From: Hyalangium ruber
GTDB lineage: Bacteria; Myxococcota; Myxococcia; Myxococcales; Myxococcaceae
DNA length: 64,000 nt
Assembly (NCBI RefSeq): GCF_034259325.1
Contig: NZ_JAXIVS010000016.1
Span: 124,001-188,000, forward strand
Direction: 5' to 3'
In this document: piece after piece, positions 41,225 through 52,257 of the stretch
How the letters are laid out: each line of letters begins with the position of its first letter
How positions within the stretch are numbered: the stretch's first letter is position 1
Position numbers and translations under genes: made by a program
Notes under the pieces: model-generated
Database searches by the model: none
Told to the model about the DNA's origin: nothing
What the model saw: the letters and a program-made list of their open reading frames with translations, nothing else

Positions 41225-41265
41225 CACCCCGAGGGAAAAACGACACGCGCATACACCCCGAGGGA
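41225..41265. repeat. Direct repeat CACCCCGAGGGA upstream of the two-component operon
   Basis: The 12-mer CACCCCGAGGGA occurs at 41225-41236 and again at 41254-41265, 29 bases apart, just before the Shine-Dalgarno sequence and GTG start (41285) of the histidine kinase. It lies in the 253-base divergent promoter region and could be a binding site for the OmpR-type regulator encoded downstream. A small inverted repeat (TACAC/GTGTA) lies about 25 bases further upstream. No other structure is evident in the gap. Confidence 0.5.
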
Positions 41266-41284
41266 GGAGTAAAGGAGAGGAGTC

Positions 41285-42805
41285 GTGTCGCGAGCCTCCG
41301 CCCCCATCGTCCTGAGCTTCCGGCGCACCTTCGCGCTGCTCATCCTGCTGGTCGTGCTGCCCTCGGCGGGGCTGTCCGGCTTCGGGGTGGTGGCGATCAT
41401 CAACGAGCGCGCGGCGGTGGAGAAGCGGCTGGAGGCGGCCTGGCACGGCACGCTGGAGGCGCTGGCGCAGGATCTTCCCCAGGTGCTGCGGCAGGCGCGC
41501 TTCGTGGAGCGGGGGGGCGCCTTCGAGCTGGTGACGCTGCAGGGGCAGGTGCTCTCGGAGACGCCCTTCTCGGTGCGCGAGGGGAAGGTGGAGTCGCCGG
41601 ACGCGGCGCTGGCGGCGGCGCTCACCGCCGTGGTGGGGGACGTGCGCAACCTGCCTGCCGAGCGGACGGTGTTCTCCCTGCCGGTAGCGGGGCGGCCGGT
41701 GCTCCTGGCCACCGAGCGCGGGGGGGATGCGGTACACGGTGCCCGGCTGTCGGTGCCGACGGTGGAGGCGCTGCTGGAGGCCCGGGCCGAGCGCTACCTC
41801 AACTCTCCCGAGCCGGTGCGCTTCACCCTGCTGCCCGTCACGCGCGAGGGCGGCGAGGGGCTGGTGGGCCGGCTCGTGTCGGAGGTGGTGCAGGCGCGAG
41901 CCAATGCGCTGGGGCCTCCGGCGCTCGCCGAGCTGGTGCTCGCCCCGCCCCTGCAGGACTTCCGGCTGGTGGTGCTGCCCACGGGGGAGGACCCGGTGGC
42001 GCGCGCCTCCACGCGCAACCGGGTGGTGTACGCGGTGCTGCTGGGGCTGTTCTATCTGACGCTCACCTTCGGCGTGGTGTACACGGGGCGCGCGCTCTAC
42101 CGGGAGGCGAAGCTGTCGCGCATGAAGACAGACTTCGTCTCGCTGGTGAGCCACGAGCTGCGCACCCCGCTCACCTCCATCCGCATGTTCATCGAGACGC
42201 TGGCCCTGGGGCGGCTGAAGGATCCGGCGCAGATGCAGGAGGTGCTCCAGTTGCTCACCCGGGAGACGGAGCGGCTGTCGACGCTCATCGAGCGGGTGCT
42301 GGACTGGGCGCGCATCGAGAGCGGGCGCAAGGAGTACCAGCGTGAGCCGCAGCCGGTGGACACGGTGGTGGAGGCGGCGGTGGCGGCCTTCCGCGCCCAG
42401 CGGCTGGAGGGCGGCATGGACCTGAAGGTGGACGTGCCAGGAGGCCTGCCCCGGGTGGAGGTGGACCGGGACGCGGTGGCCGGGGCGCTGCTCAACCTGC
42501 TGCAGAATGCCTACAAGTACAGCGGGCAGGACAAGCGCATCACCCTGAGCGCCCGAGCTGATGGCAAGTGGGTGGACCTCTCGGTGGAGGACAACGGGGT
42601 GGGCATCGCCCCCAAGGAGCGCAAGCGCATCTTCGAGCGCTTCTACCGGGTGGACAACCTGCTGACGCGCAAGACGGAGGGCAGCGGGTTGGGGCTGGCC
42701 ATCTCCAAGCGCATCATCGAGGCGCACGGCGGACGCATCACCCTGCAGAGCGAGCCCGGCAAGGGCAGCCGCTTCACCATCCAGCTTCCGGCGAGCAAGG
42801 CATGA
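41285..42805 (+). CDS. Membrane sensor histidine kinase of a two-component pair
   Basis: A 506-residue transmembrane kinase starting at GTG 41285 after AAGGAGAGGAG. TM1 ([22 protein letters not shown], about 18-40), a ~210-residue extracytoplasmic sensor without recognised fold, TM2 ([22 protein letters not shown], about 247-268), then directly HisKA with [16 protein letters not shown] and HATPase_c ([52 protein letters not shown]). No HAMP domain is evident between TM2 and the dimerisation helix. Its stop overlaps the regulator start (ATGA). Confidence 0.93.
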   Translation: MSRASAPIVLSFRRTFALLILLVVLPSAGLSGFGVVAIINERAAVEKRLEAAWHGTLEALAQDLPQVLRQARFVERGGAFELVTLQGQVLSETPFSVREGKVESPDAALAAALTAVVGDVRNLPAERTVFSLPVAGRPVLLATERGGDAVHGARLSVPTVEALLEARAERYLNSPEPVRFTLLPVTREGGEGLVGRLVSEVVQARANALGPPALAELVLAPPLQDFRLVVLPTGEDPVARASTRNRVVYAVLLGLFYLTLTFGVVYTGRALYREAKLSRMKTDFVSLVSHELRTPLTSIRMFIETLALGRLKDPAQMQEVLQLLTRETERLSTLIERVLDWARIESGRKEYQREPQPVDTVVEAAVAAFRAQRLEGGMDLKVDVPGGLPRVEVDRDAVAGALLNLLQNAYKYSGQDKRITLSARADGKWVDLSVEDNGVGIAPKERKRIFERFYRVDNLLTRKTEGSGLGLAISKRIIEAHGGRITLQSEPGKGSRFTIQLPASKA

Positions 42806-43491
42806 GCGAGCAGGCACGACGCATCCTGGTGGTGGAGGATGATTTGTCCATCCTCACGGGGCTCTCGATGAACCTGAAGTTCGAGGGCTACGAGGTGCTC
42901 CAGGCGCAGGACGGGCGCGCCGGGCTGGCCAAGGCACTGGACGAGTCGCCGGACCTGGTGGTGCTGGACCTCATGTTGCCGGAGGTGAACGGCTACGAGG
43001 TGCTCAAGGAGCTGCGGCGCCGGGGCCGGGACACGCCGGTGGTGGTGCTGTCGGCCAAGGGGCAGGAGCCGGACAAGATTCTCGGCCTGAACCTGGGCGC
43101 GGATGACTACGTGGTGAAGCCCTTCGGGCTGCAGGAGCTGCTGGCGCGCATCAAGGCGGTGCTGCGCCGGCGCTACCCTTCCGCGGGCACCCCGCCGGTG
43201 ACGTTCGGGGACGTGGAGGTGGACATGGTGGGGCGCACGGTGGCGCGGGCGGGCAAGCCGGTGGAGCTGACGGCGCAGGAGTTCAAGCTGCTGGCGCACT
43301 TCCTGGCGCAGCCGGGGCGCACCTTCACCCGCGAGGAGCTGCTGTCGGGCGCGTGGGGATTCGACTACGAGGGCAGCGCACGCACGGTGGACAACTTCGT
43401 GCGCCAGCTGCGCTTGAAGTTCGAGCCGGACCCCGAGGCGCCCCGCCACTTCCTGACAGTCCGAGGCCTGGGCTACCGCTTCGATCGCTGA
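42802..43491 (+). CDS. OmpR/PhoB-family response regulator
   Basis: A 229-residue transcription factor: receiver domain (acidic pair in VVEDDLS, phospho-acceptor Asp56 in VVLDLMLPE, conserved Lys in VVKPFGL) followed by a winged-helix DNA-binding domain ([55 protein letters not shown]). It is coupled to the kinase gene by the ATGA overlap, so they form a cognate pair. Autoregulation through the direct repeat at 41225-41265 is a testable guess. Confidence 0.95.
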   Translation: MSEQARRILVVEDDLSILTGLSMNLKFEGYEVLQAQDGRAGLAKALDESPDLVVLDLMLPEVNGYEVLKELRRRGRDTPVVVLSAKGQEPDKILGLNLGADDYVVKPFGLQELLARIKAVLRRRYPSAGTPPVTFGDVEVDMVGRTVARAGKPVELTAQEFKLLAHFLAQPGRTFTREELLSGAWGFDYEGSARTVDNFVRQLRLKFEPDPEAPRHFLTVRGLGYRFDR

Positions 43492-43523
43492 GACTTCACA
43501 CCCTTTTGACAACCGAGGACACC

Positions 43524-43781
43524 ATGCGCCGCCGCTACACCATCCACCGAGACGGAGACCTGCTCGTCGAGGAGCTCGACGCCGAGGGCAAGGCCATCGA
43601 TCCGGAGCCCGTGCCGCCCGAGGATCGGCTCCCCGTGGAGCTGGTGGTGACTGCGCCGGACACCGAGGAGGGCCGGGCGCAGATGCTGGACCTGCTCGAC
43701 CTGGCGCTGGGCATCGAGACCGAGGGGCCGCCGCCCAACCCGAACGGGCCGGCGAAGTTCAAGCTGCCCGTCATCAGCTGA
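43524..43781 (+). CDS. Small hypothetical protein (85 aa)
   Basis: An acidic 85-residue protein, 32 bases after the response-regulator stop and probably in the same transcript. It begins MRRRYTIHRDGDLLVEELDAEGKA and is rich in Pro, Glu and Asp; there are no cysteines, signal peptide or membrane segment. The function is unknown. Position suggests a target or accessory of the two-component system, but no motif supports that. Confidence 0.65.
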   Translation: MRRRYTIHRDGDLLVEELDAEGKAIDPEPVPPEDRLPVELVVTAPDTEEGRAQMLDLLDLALGIETEGPPPNPNGPAKFKLPVIS

Positions 43782-43788
43782 GCGCCCA

Positions 43789-43804
43789 CGGGCCTACAGG
43801 CCCG
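43789..43804. terminator. Palindrome at convergent gene ends
   Basis: Perfect 7-bp inverted repeat CGGGCCT-AC-AGGCCCG lying between the stop at 43781 and spanning the stop codon of the convergent methyltransferase (43794). The 2-base loop would fold with at least one pair opened. There is no T-tract, so it is only a candidate two-way terminator. Confidence 0.4.
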
Positions 43805-44495
43805 CGACGCCGATCTGCCGTGAGTCCTTCAGGTCGAACGGCTTGCCATCGAAGCGCCCGAAGCGCTCCCGAAGCGTGAGCCCGCCGGCGGTCAGCGCCT
43901 CTTCCAGCTCCTCTGGGGCGAAGTGGCGCAGCCGCAACCTGCGGATGGGCGCGGTGCCGCCGGGCAGCTTGCGCTCACGCAGGTGCAGGGCGAACAGCGG
44001 CCGACGCGGCTCCAGCGGCGCGGTGGGCGCATCCTCCTCATCGTCCCGGATGATGGCCTCGCGCGGCGGGTTGAGCACGTCGTAGATGAAGGTGCCCCCT
44101 GGCGAGAGGTGGTGACGCACCGTGGCGATGAACGCCTCCAGGTCATCCCGCGTCGCCATCAGCCCCATGGAGTGTTGCGGCGCGAGCACCAGCGGGAAGC
44201 GCTCCTCCAGGCGCAGCGCTCGCACGTCGGAGACCACGAAGCGCGCCCGCTCGGAGACCTCGACCGACTCGGTGGTGCGGCGCTCCTCGGCCGCGCGGAC
44301 CATCGCCTCGGAGGCATCCACCCCCACCGCCGCGAAGCCATGCCCGGCAAGCGACCAGGGCACTCGCCCGTTGGCCGCACCCAGCACCAGCACCGGCCCC
44401 CCACGCTCACCCGCCTGGCGTGTGTAGAAGAGGAGGTCCGGCTCCTGGCCTACCAGCGAAAGTGGCGCGCGGCCGCGACCGTCGTTCCCGCTCAT
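43794..44495 (-). CDS. Class I SAM-dependent methyltransferase
   Basis: A 233-residue Rossmann-fold methyltransferase. Motif I is VLVLGAANGRVPWSLA (Ala-Asn instead of the usual Gly-x-Gly second glycine), then VGVDASEAMVRAA with the ribose-binding acidic residue, and FVVSDVRALRLEERFPLVLAP as motifs II-III. The C-terminal part (PLFALHLRERKLPGG, FAPEELEEALTAGG) resembles small-molecule methyltransferases of the UbiE/Methyltransf_25 kind. The substrate is unknown. The start at 44495 is the first ATG at the fold; the 198-base gap to 44694 holds the divergent promoters and nothing I can name. Confidence 0.85.
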   Translation of the reverse strand: MSGNDGRGRAPLSLVGQEPDLLFYTRQAGERGGPVLVLGAANGRVPWSLAGHGFAAVGVDASEAMVRAAEERRTTESVEVSERARFVVSDVRALRLEERFPLVLAPQHSMGLMATRDDLEAFIATVRHHLSPGGTFIYDVLNPPREAIIRDDEEDAPTAPLEPRRPLFALHLRERKLPGGTAPIRRLRLRHFAPEELEEALTAGGLTLRERFGRFDGKPFDLKDSRQIGVAGL

Positions 44496-44693
44496 CGTCC
44501 CGGGTGTAGCACGGTGTGCTGCAATCGGGGGCAGGAGGCTGCACTGCGTGGGAACTCCCGTACCCTCCACCTGTCTGGCAACCAACGGCGCGCTCTGCCC
44601 ACGAGGCACCGGCCCCTGGCATCCCGCTTGCTCTGACTCCAAGTAGCACGGGTGTCAGCGGACACACGTCTTTCCTCGTGGGGTAGGTGGCAT

Positions 44694-46364
44694 ATGAAGC
44701 GCGGGTGGCGGTGGGCGGGCTCGCTCGTCATGGCGAGTCTGGTGTGGACGGCGGGCTGCACGAGCAGCAGCGGTAGTGACACTTCGGAGCAGGGCAATCC
44801 GGGTCTGGATGACCCGACTCCGCCAGAGGTGCTCCCTCCGGTGGTGAACCCTCCGGCGACGAATCCTCCGGTGACGAATCCTCCGGAGCAGGAGGCGCCT
44901 CCGAGCAATCCTCCTCCGAGCAATCCTCCCCCCAGCAACCCGCCTCCGACGGATCCTCCTCCGACGGAGAACCCGCCTCCGCCTCCTCCGGTGGTCGTCC
45001 CGCCTCCGACGACGGCGGGCTGGGAGTTCTACGGCGTGAACGAGGGCGGCCCGAGCGTGGTGTACGGCGTGACGGCCGATGAGGGCGGCAACGTCTGGGT
45101 GGCCGGCGGCGAAGAGGGGCTCTTCCTGCTGAAGCCGGGGGCCACGAGCTTCCAGCGCTACACCATGACGGACGGCCTGAGGCCCTACGGCTACATGGCG
45201 GATGGCAGCATTCCGCAGGGCCTGCCGCCCTACCTCAAGGTCATCTCCGTGGCCGGTGGTCCGGCGGGCACCGTCTTCGTGGGCTACGAGGGCCAGCCGG
45301 GCACGGGCTATGACCACTGCGAGAACAACTGGGACGGCCCCAACCCCATCCCGGCTCGGTACAAGAGCGGGGACGCGGACAAGGTGACGCTGTTGTCGGA
45401 TGGCACCTTGAACGTGGTGCACTACGACATCTTCTCCGGTCCGAACGTCGTCGGGGACGAGCCGCAAGGCCGCGAGAAGCTCTGCAACGTGCTGCGCATC
45501 GCCTACGACAAGCGGACGCAGAGCGTGTGGTTCGGTGGCAACCACGGCTTTGCCCGGGGCGACGCGCTCTTCGAGGGCAACCCCGCCTGCAACGGGCAGC
45601 ACTCGTGCGCCGGCCTCACCGAGCACGTCCACCCGGCCATCAACGCCTACGTCTACTCGCACCAGTCCGAGGACAAGGTGAAGTACCCGGATGACAAGTC
45701 GAAGTGGCGCGTCCGGGGCGCACTGCTAACCGACGCCTACTACGGCGTGGCGGTGGACCCGAGCGGCGATGCGTGGTTCGGCGGCGCGGACCGCTCCACC
45801 CGCTTCCGCTACGTCAGCAGCTCCGGCGACATCAACAAGCCGAACTACTGGCGGGCGCAGGTGATGTCGGAGGGCAAGGAGTACGCCTGGAACCGCTACG
45901 ACGTCTGGACGGACACGGTGGGCGAGCCGCAGATGTCCCGACCCGAGCAGCGCACGGGGGACCATGTCTCCGGCATCGCGCTCACGCGAGACGGCAGTGT
46001 GTGGATGGGCTCGTTCTCCAACGGCCTGGCGCAGATGACGCCCGAGGGCGTGGTGAAGCAGCGCATCAGCGCGCAGCTGGCGGACCGCAAGGGCCTGGTC
46101 TCCGCGGTGGCGGCCGACCCGCTGGATGACAGCGTGTGGGCGGGCACGTACTGGGGTGGCGGCTTGAGCCGGGTGAAGGGCTCCACGGTGGCCCACTACG
46201 GCGTCCCGGTGTTCGGCATGGACCTGACCATGTCGCGCGTCTCGGATGTCCAGGTGGACACCTCGGGCGACAAGCGCCGCATCCTGGTGGGCTTCATGGG
46301 CTACACGCGCACCAGTGACAACCGCTGGGTGGCCGGCTCCATCGGCATCTACAAGGGCGACTGA
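44694..46364 (+). CDS. Proline-rich lipoprotein with regulator-type beta-propeller
   Basis: A 556-residue lipoprotein (lipobox WTAGC, Cys19). Residues about 40-105 form a Pro-rich tract of PPVTNPPE/PPSNP/PPTDP units encoded by an imperfect DNA repeat (about 44815-45010), a likely wall- or envelope-spanning stalk. The rest is a propeller of blades like those of two-component-regulator sensor domains (VYGVTADEGGNVWVAGGEEGLFLL, SGIALTRDGSVWMGSFSNGLAQM, VSAVAADPLDDSVWAGTYWGGG). No catalytic residues are recognised; binding or scaffolding at the cell surface is the simplest guess. It is followed by a strong terminator. Confidence 0.85.
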   Translation: MKRGWRWAGSLVMASLVWTAGCTSSSGSDTSEQGNPGLDDPTPPEVLPPVVNPPATNPPVTNPPEQEAPPSNPPPSNPPPSNPPPTDPPPTENPPPPPPVVVPPPTTAGWEFYGVNEGGPSVVYGVTADEGGNVWVAGGEEGLFLLKPGATSFQRYTMTDGLRPYGYMADGSIPQGLPPYLKVISVAGGPAGTVFVGYEGQPGTGYDHCENNWDGPNPIPARYKSGDADKVTLLSDGTLNVVHYDIFSGPNVVGDEPQGREKLCNVLRIAYDKRTQSVWFGGNHGFARGDALFEGNPACNGQHSCAGLTEHVHPAINAYVYSHQSEDKVKYPDDKSKWRVRGALLTDAYYGVAVDPSGDAWFGGADRSTRFRYVSSSGDINKPNYWRAQVMSEGKEYAWNRYDVWTDTVGEPQMSRPEQRTGDHVSGIALTRDGSVWMGSFSNGLAQMTPEGVVKQRISAQLADRKGLVSAVAADPLDDSVWAGTYWGGGLSRVKGSTVAHYGVPVFGMDLTMSRVSDVQVDTSGDKRRILVGFMGYTRTSDNRWVAGSIGIYKGD

Positions 46365-46399
46365 CGCCCCCAGGCCGCGCCACGGCCTGGAGCCCACCG

Positions 46400-46440
46400 C
46401 GGCCGCGCTCCTTATATAAGGAGCGCGGCCGTGGTCTTTT
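46400..46440 (+). terminator. Strong intrinsic terminator
   Basis: A perfect 16-bp inverted repeat CGGCCGCGCTCCTTAT / ATAAGGAGCGCGGCCG (46400-46431) followed by GTGGTCTTTT. It sits 35 bases after the propeller lipoprotein stop and just before the AAA-ATPase start (46461), separating the two transcription units. This is the clearest rho-independent terminator in the window. Confidence 0.85.
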
Positions 46441-46460
46441 GGGAGTGTTACGTTCCTCCC

Positions 46461-48011
46461 ATGCCGCGATGGTTCAACACCGCTGGCCCCTGCAACCCGG
46501 CCAACCACTACATGATCCCCGCCTCGCGGCGCCTGCCCGAGGTGCGGAGACTGATCGAGCAGGAGAACTACTTTGTCGTCCACGCCCCTCGGCAGGTGGG
46601 CAAGACGACCGCCCTGCTCTCGCTGGCCAGCGAACTCACCTCGGAAGGGCGGCATGTGGCCGTCCTGGTTTCCATGGAAGTTGGCGCCGCCTTCCCCAAG
46701 GATATTGGCGCCGCCGAGGCCGCCATGCTCGACAGCTGGCGCAGCGCGGCGCGTGCTCAGCTTCCCTCTGCGTCGACTCCTCCTGCCTTCCCGGATGCGC
46801 CACCCGGCCGTCGCATCGGCACCGCGCTCGAAACCTGGGCCCAGGCAGTCCCCACCGCCCTGGTCATCTTCCTGGATGAAATCGACGCGCTCCGCGATGA
46901 AGTGCTGGTGTCCGTCCTGCGCCAGCTGCGCGACGGCTACCGCAACCGCCCGAAGCTCTTTCCTTCTTCCCTGGCGCTCGTCGGACTGAGAGACGTGCGC
47001 GACTACAAGGTAGCCGCAGGCGGCGGCGACACGCTGGGCACCGCGAGCCCCTTCAACATCAAGGTCGAGTCGCTCACCCTGCGCAACTTCACCCGCGACG
47101 AGGTGGCCGAGCTCTACGCCCAGCACACGGCGGATACAGGCCAGCCCTTCCTCCCAGAGGCCGTGAACCGGGCCTTCTACTGGTCACAAGGCCAGCCCTG
47201 GCTGGTCAACGCCCTGGCCCGGCAGATGGTGGAGCAGTTGGTGCCCGATCCGGCCCAGCCCCTCACAGCCGCCCACGCGGATGCGGCCAAGGAGATCCTC
47301 CTGCGCCGCCAGGACACGCACCTGGACAGCCTGACCGAGCGCCTGCGCGAACCACGCGTGCGCGGCATCCTCGAGCCCATTCTCGCGGGCCTCGTCCTGG
47401 GAGATGTGCCCAGCGATGATCTGCGCTTCGTCCAGGATCTGGGCCTGGTGCGCATGGCGGAGAAGGGAGGGTTGGAGATCGCCAACCCGCTGTACCGGGA
47501 GATCATCCCCCAGGTGCTGGCGAACACGGCCTTTGCCTCCCTGCCGCCTCAATCCGTCACCTGGCGCCGGGCCGACGGACGCTTGGACATGGAGCGCCTC
47601 ATGGAGGCATTCCTCGCCTTCTGGCGGCAACACGGCCAACCCCTGCTGGGCACGGCCCCCTATCATGAGATCGCTCCGCACCTGGTGCTGATGGCCTTCC
47701 TGCACCGCGTGGCCAACGGAGGCGGCACGCTGGAGCGCGAGTACGCCATCGGCACCGGGCGCATGGACTTGTGTCTGCGCTACGGCCCCGACACGTTGGC
47801 CCTAGAGCTGAAGGTATGGCGTGACGGGGAGAAGGACCCTCTGGACGATGGGTTGGCCCAGCTCGACGGATACCTGGCCGGGCTGGGGCTCACTACGGGC
47901 TGGCTGGTCATCTTCGACCGACGCAGCGGGCAGCCCCCCATCGCCGAGCGCACCCAAGCCACCCAGGCGCTAACGCCCGCGGGACGGCGTGTCACCGTCC
48001 TGCGGGCCTGA
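46461..48011 (+). CDS. AAA-like ATPase with C-terminal PD-(D/E)XK-type domain
   Basis: A 516-residue protein that opens with WFNTAGPCNPANHYMIP. Its P-loop ATPase domain has Walker A PRQVGKTT (residues 43-50) and Walker B ALVIFLDEID, with the AAA_35-like (PF14516) architecture; a winged-helix-like middle follows. The C-terminal ~90 residues carry REYAIGTGRMDLCLRYG and LALELKVW, the D...ExK arrangement of PD-(D/E)XK nucleases. Related single-gene ATPases are often multicopy and of unknown role, possibly selfish or defensive. It is alone between a strong terminator and a convergent gene. Composition does not differ visibly from its neighbours. Confidence 0.85.
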   Translation: MPRWFNTAGPCNPANHYMIPASRRLPEVRRLIEQENYFVVHAPRQVGKTTALLSLASELTSEGRHVAVLVSMEVGAAFPKDIGAAEAAMLDSWRSAARAQLPSASTPPAFPDAPPGRRIGTALETWAQAVPTALVIFLDEIDALRDEVLVSVLRQLRDGYRNRPKLFPSSLALVGLRDVRDYKVAAGGGDTLGTASPFNIKVESLTLRNFTRDEVAELYAQHTADTGQPFLPEAVNRAFYWSQGQPWLVNALARQMVEQLVPDPAQPLTAAHADAAKEILLRRQDTHLDSLTERLREPRVRGILEPILAGLVLGDVPSDDLRFVQDLGLVRMAEKGGLEIANPLYREIIPQVLANTAFASLPPQSVTWRRADGRLDMERLMEAFLAFWRQHGQPLLGTAPYHEIAPHLVLMAFLHRVANGGGTLEREYAIGTGRMDLCLRYGPDTLALELKVWRDGEKDPLDDGLAQLDGYLAGLGLTTGWLVIFDRRSGQPPIAERTQATQALTPAGRRVTVLRA

Positions 48012-48025
48012 CGCTACCCGTCAGC

Positions 48026-50719
48026 TCACTTCGGCAGCGTGCGGTACTTCTCGAAGAGGGCCTGCTGCCGGCTGGTGAGCGGCACCTGCTTGCCACCCAG
48101 CCACATGCCCAGCGGGCGGCTCGAGGACTCCAGCGGATCTCCGTTCCACAGCACCAGGTCCGCCACCGCGCCCGGGGCCACGCGCCCACCGTCCACGCCG
48201 AACGCCTCCGCCACGTTCGAGGTGATGGCGCGCAGCGCCTCCGTGTGCGGCAGGCCCCACGCCACCGCGTTGCCCGCCTCCTGGGGCAGCGTACGCACCA
48301 TGTGCGCCTCGCCCAGCGTGGAGAACAGCACCTTCACCCCCGCCGCGCTCAGCAGCGCCGCCGAGTCCAACCGGCTGCTCAGGCCGTCGAAGCTCTGGGG
48401 CAAGTTCTGCGTCGGGTGGATGATGACCGGCACCTTCGCCGCGGCCAGCTCCTTGGCCACCACCCACGCCTCATCGCCTCCCGCGAGGATGAGCTTGAGC
48501 CCGTACTCGCGCCCCAGCTCCAGCGCCGCGAGCATGTCCCCCGCCCGGTCCGCCGCCACCACCACTGGCAGCGTGCCCGCGAGCACCGGCTGCAGCGCCT
48601 CCAGGTCCAGCCGGCTCGCCGCCACCGGGCGCATGCGGTTCTGCTCGAACTCTCCCCTGCGCTTGCCGTACTCCCGCGCGTCGAAGAGCACCTCGCGCAG
48701 CCGCTCCAGCACCATGGAGCGCGAGCCCGCCACCGCGTAGCGCCCCCCCATGCCCAGGCTCACGTGGAGCGCCAGCTGCGAGCGCCGCAGGCTCCCATCC
48801 GTCGCCACCCACGCGCTCTGCCCCGACACCAGCCCGCCGCTCGGCACCGCCCCCGCCGCCGTCACGCCGCCCAGCCGCGCCACCGGGAACAGCGCCGAGG
48901 CCGGGTTGATGCCATCCGACGCCCGCAGCGCCGCTCGAATCGGATCCTTCCCGGGCTCATCCCCCCGAGGCCCCACGTCGAACGTCGTCTCCTCCGCCAT
49001 CACCTCCGTCAACCCCAGGCCCGAGAAGGCCTCCATGAAGCCCGGCGTCAGCAGCCGGCCCTTGCCCTCCACCACGCGGCACCCGGCCGGCAGCGTCCCC
49101 GCCGCCCCCGCCTGCACCCGCGACACCTTCCCGTTCTCCACGACGACCGAGGCCTCCTTCACCCACTCGGTGCCCGTGAAGACCGTCACGCCCTGGAACG
49201 CCGTACACGCCTCGCCCTGCACCGGCAGGGGCTGGGCGCACGCGCGGTCCTTCGAGGCATCACACCGGGCCGCCAGCCCCAGGTCCTTCAGCGCCGGAAC
49301 GGCCGCCGGCTGCGCCACCAGCCGCGCCGAGCCCAGCGCGCGCTCGCCCACCTCGAAGTCGCTCGGCTCCGCCGGGCCCGTGGCCGCGTCGAAGGTGAGC
49401 ACGCCATCGGCCCACACGCGCTGCGCCCGGGCGTAGACGCTCAGCGGGTGCCCCTTCCACAGCACCACGTCCGCCATCTTCCCCGCCTCCAGCGAGCCGG
49501 TGCGGTCCTCCACCCCCATCACCCACGCGGCCTGCAGCGTCACCCAGCGCAGCGCCTCCTCCTCGGAGATGGGGATGCCGGACTCGCGCGCCCGCCACAT
49601 CGCCTTGCCCGCCTCCTGGTTCAGCCGCTGGATGCCGTACGCCGAGTCCGAGTGGATGACGACGCGCGCCCCAGCCTGGCTGAGCAGGCCCGCGTTCTCC
49701 GGGATCCCGTCCCACGCCTCCATCTTGAAGCCCCACCAGTCGGCCCACGTGGCGGAGGCCACATCCTTGGCCGCCAGCTTGTCGCGCAGCTTGTAGGACT
49801 CCAGCGCGTGGTGGAACGCGCGGATGGCGAAGCCGTTCTCCTCGGCCACCTGGAGCATCACCTCCATCTCGTCGGCGCGGTAGCAGTGGTTCTGCACCAG
49901 GATCTCTCCGCGCAGCACCTGCGCCAGCGTCTCCAGCTTCAGGTCGCGCATGGGCGGCGGGCCCGCCTCCTCCGGCTTCTTCGACTTCTTCTTCTCGAAG
50001 TCCTCCAGCTTGTTGAGGTAGTCGCGCGCTTGCAGGAAGGCCTGCCGGTAGCCGGCCACGTTGGCCATGCGCGTGGAGGGCGCCATCTGGCGGCCCTGCC
50101 CGTAGACGCGGCGCGGATTCTCTCCGCACGCCATCTTCAGCACGTCCTTGGCCCCCGGAAAGCGCATCTCCACCGCCGAGCGGCCAAAGTGCAGCTTCAC
50201 CGGGAAGCCCCGCCCGCCGATGAGGTTGGCGCTGCCCGGCAGCACCAGCAGGGAGGTGATTCCGCCCGCCGCCGCGCGGCGCAGGCCCGGGTCCTGCGGC
50301 CAGAAGCTGTGCTCGGCGTCCACCTCGGACGTCACCGGCGCGGTGGCCTCGTTGCCCTCATCATTGGCGAAGCTCGCGGGCGTGGAGTACACGCCCAGGT
50401 GGCTGTGCGCGTCGATGATGCCGGGCGTCACATAGAGGCCGGTGCCGTCGATCTCCTCGGCGCCCGGAGGCGAGGCCACCTCCGCGTTGCGCCCCACCGC
50501 GACGAGCTTCCCATCGGCGAAGGCCACCGCCCCGTCCTCGATGGCGGGCCCGGTGGCGGGCATCACCGTGGCGTGGCGGATGACGACGGCGCGGGACTGA
50601 CTCCACGTCCGCCCCGCCTCGGTGGGAATGACGGGCAGGGAGGCGGAGGCCTCCGAGCTCGAGGTGGAGGAAGTGGTCGCGCAGGAGACCAGCAGGGGCA
50701 GCAGGGCAAGGTAGCGCAT
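48026..50719 (-). CDS. Tandem double amidohydrolase lipoprotein
   Basis: An 897-residue lipoprotein (lipobox LLVSC, Cys13) made of two amidohydrolase (imidazolonepropionase/dihydroorotase-like) modules. The first (about 45-450) has the metal site [10 protein letters not shown] (His105, His107), FHHALESY and VVIHSDS, and ends in [19 protein letters not shown]. The second (about 485-897) has the same start and end pattern ([29 protein letters not shown]), but its equivalent metal motif reads [11 protein letters not shown], lacking both histidines. The second copy is therefore probably non-catalytic. A Lys/Glu-rich insert ([13 protein letters not shown]) lies in module one. The substrate is unknown; cyclic amide or peptide hydrolysis is possible. 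Confidence 0.9.
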   Translation of the reverse strand: MRYLALLPLLVSCATTSSTSSSEASASLPVIPTEAGRTWSQSRAVVIRHATVMPATGPAIEDGAVAFADGKLVAVGRNAEVASPPGAEEIDGTGLYVTPGIIDAHSHLGVYSTPASFANDEGNEATAPVTSEVDAEHSFWPQDPGLRRAAAGGITSLLVLPGSANLIGGRGFPVKLHFGRSAVEMRFPGAKDVLKMACGENPRRVYGQGRQMAPSTRMANVAGYRQAFLQARDYLNKLEDFEKKKSKKPEEAGPPPMRDLKLETLAQVLRGEILVQNHCYRADEMEVMLQVAEENGFAIRAFHHALESYKLRDKLAAKDVASATWADWWGFKMEAWDGIPENAGLLSQAGARVVIHSDSAYGIQRLNQEAGKAMWRARESGIPISEEEALRWVTLQAAWVMGVEDRTGSLEAGKMADVVLWKGHPLSVYARAQRVWADGVLTFDAATGPAEPSDFEVGERALGSARLVAQPAAVPALKDLGLAARCDASKDRACAQPLPVQGEACTAFQGVTVFTGTEWVKEASVVVENGKVSRVQAGAAGTLPAGCRVVEGKGRLLTPGFMEAFSGLGLTEVMAEETTFDVGPRGDEPGKDPIRAALRASDGINPASALFPVARLGGVTAAGAVPSGGLVSGQSAWVATDGSLRRSQLALHVSLGMGGRYAVAGSRSMVLERLREVLFDAREYGKRRGEFEQNRMRPVAASRLDLEALQPVLAGTLPVVVAADRAGDMLAALELGREYGLKLILAGGDEAWVVAKELAAAKVPVIIHPTQNLPQSFDGLSSRLDSAALLSAAGVKVLFSTLGEAHMVRTLPQEAGNAVAWGLPHTEALRAITSNVAEAFGVDGGRVAPGAVADLVLWNGDPLESSSRPLGMWLGGKQVPLTSRQQALFEKYRTLPK

Positions 50720-50858
50720 ACGGCGCCCCCTCTATCACGCAAGGCCACAGCGCGCGCGGGTTCACCCGCCACGGCTACACTGTGTGGGAGTGCCCGGCAC
50801 AATGCGTCAACCGGGAAATCACCTCCGAGCCCAAAGCCCACTACAATCCCCGCCGTTC

Positions 50859-52223
<1,365 letters not shown>

Positions 52224-52257
52224 CCCCGGTCCTCACCCTGGAGGGAAAACACACCGT

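Noticed and set aside
44810-45015. Independent minisatellite in the propeller lipoprotein gene
   Set aside because: The repeat is in frame and encodes the Pro-rich stalk of a lipoprotein, a common feature. It is noted in that gene rather than as a separate element.
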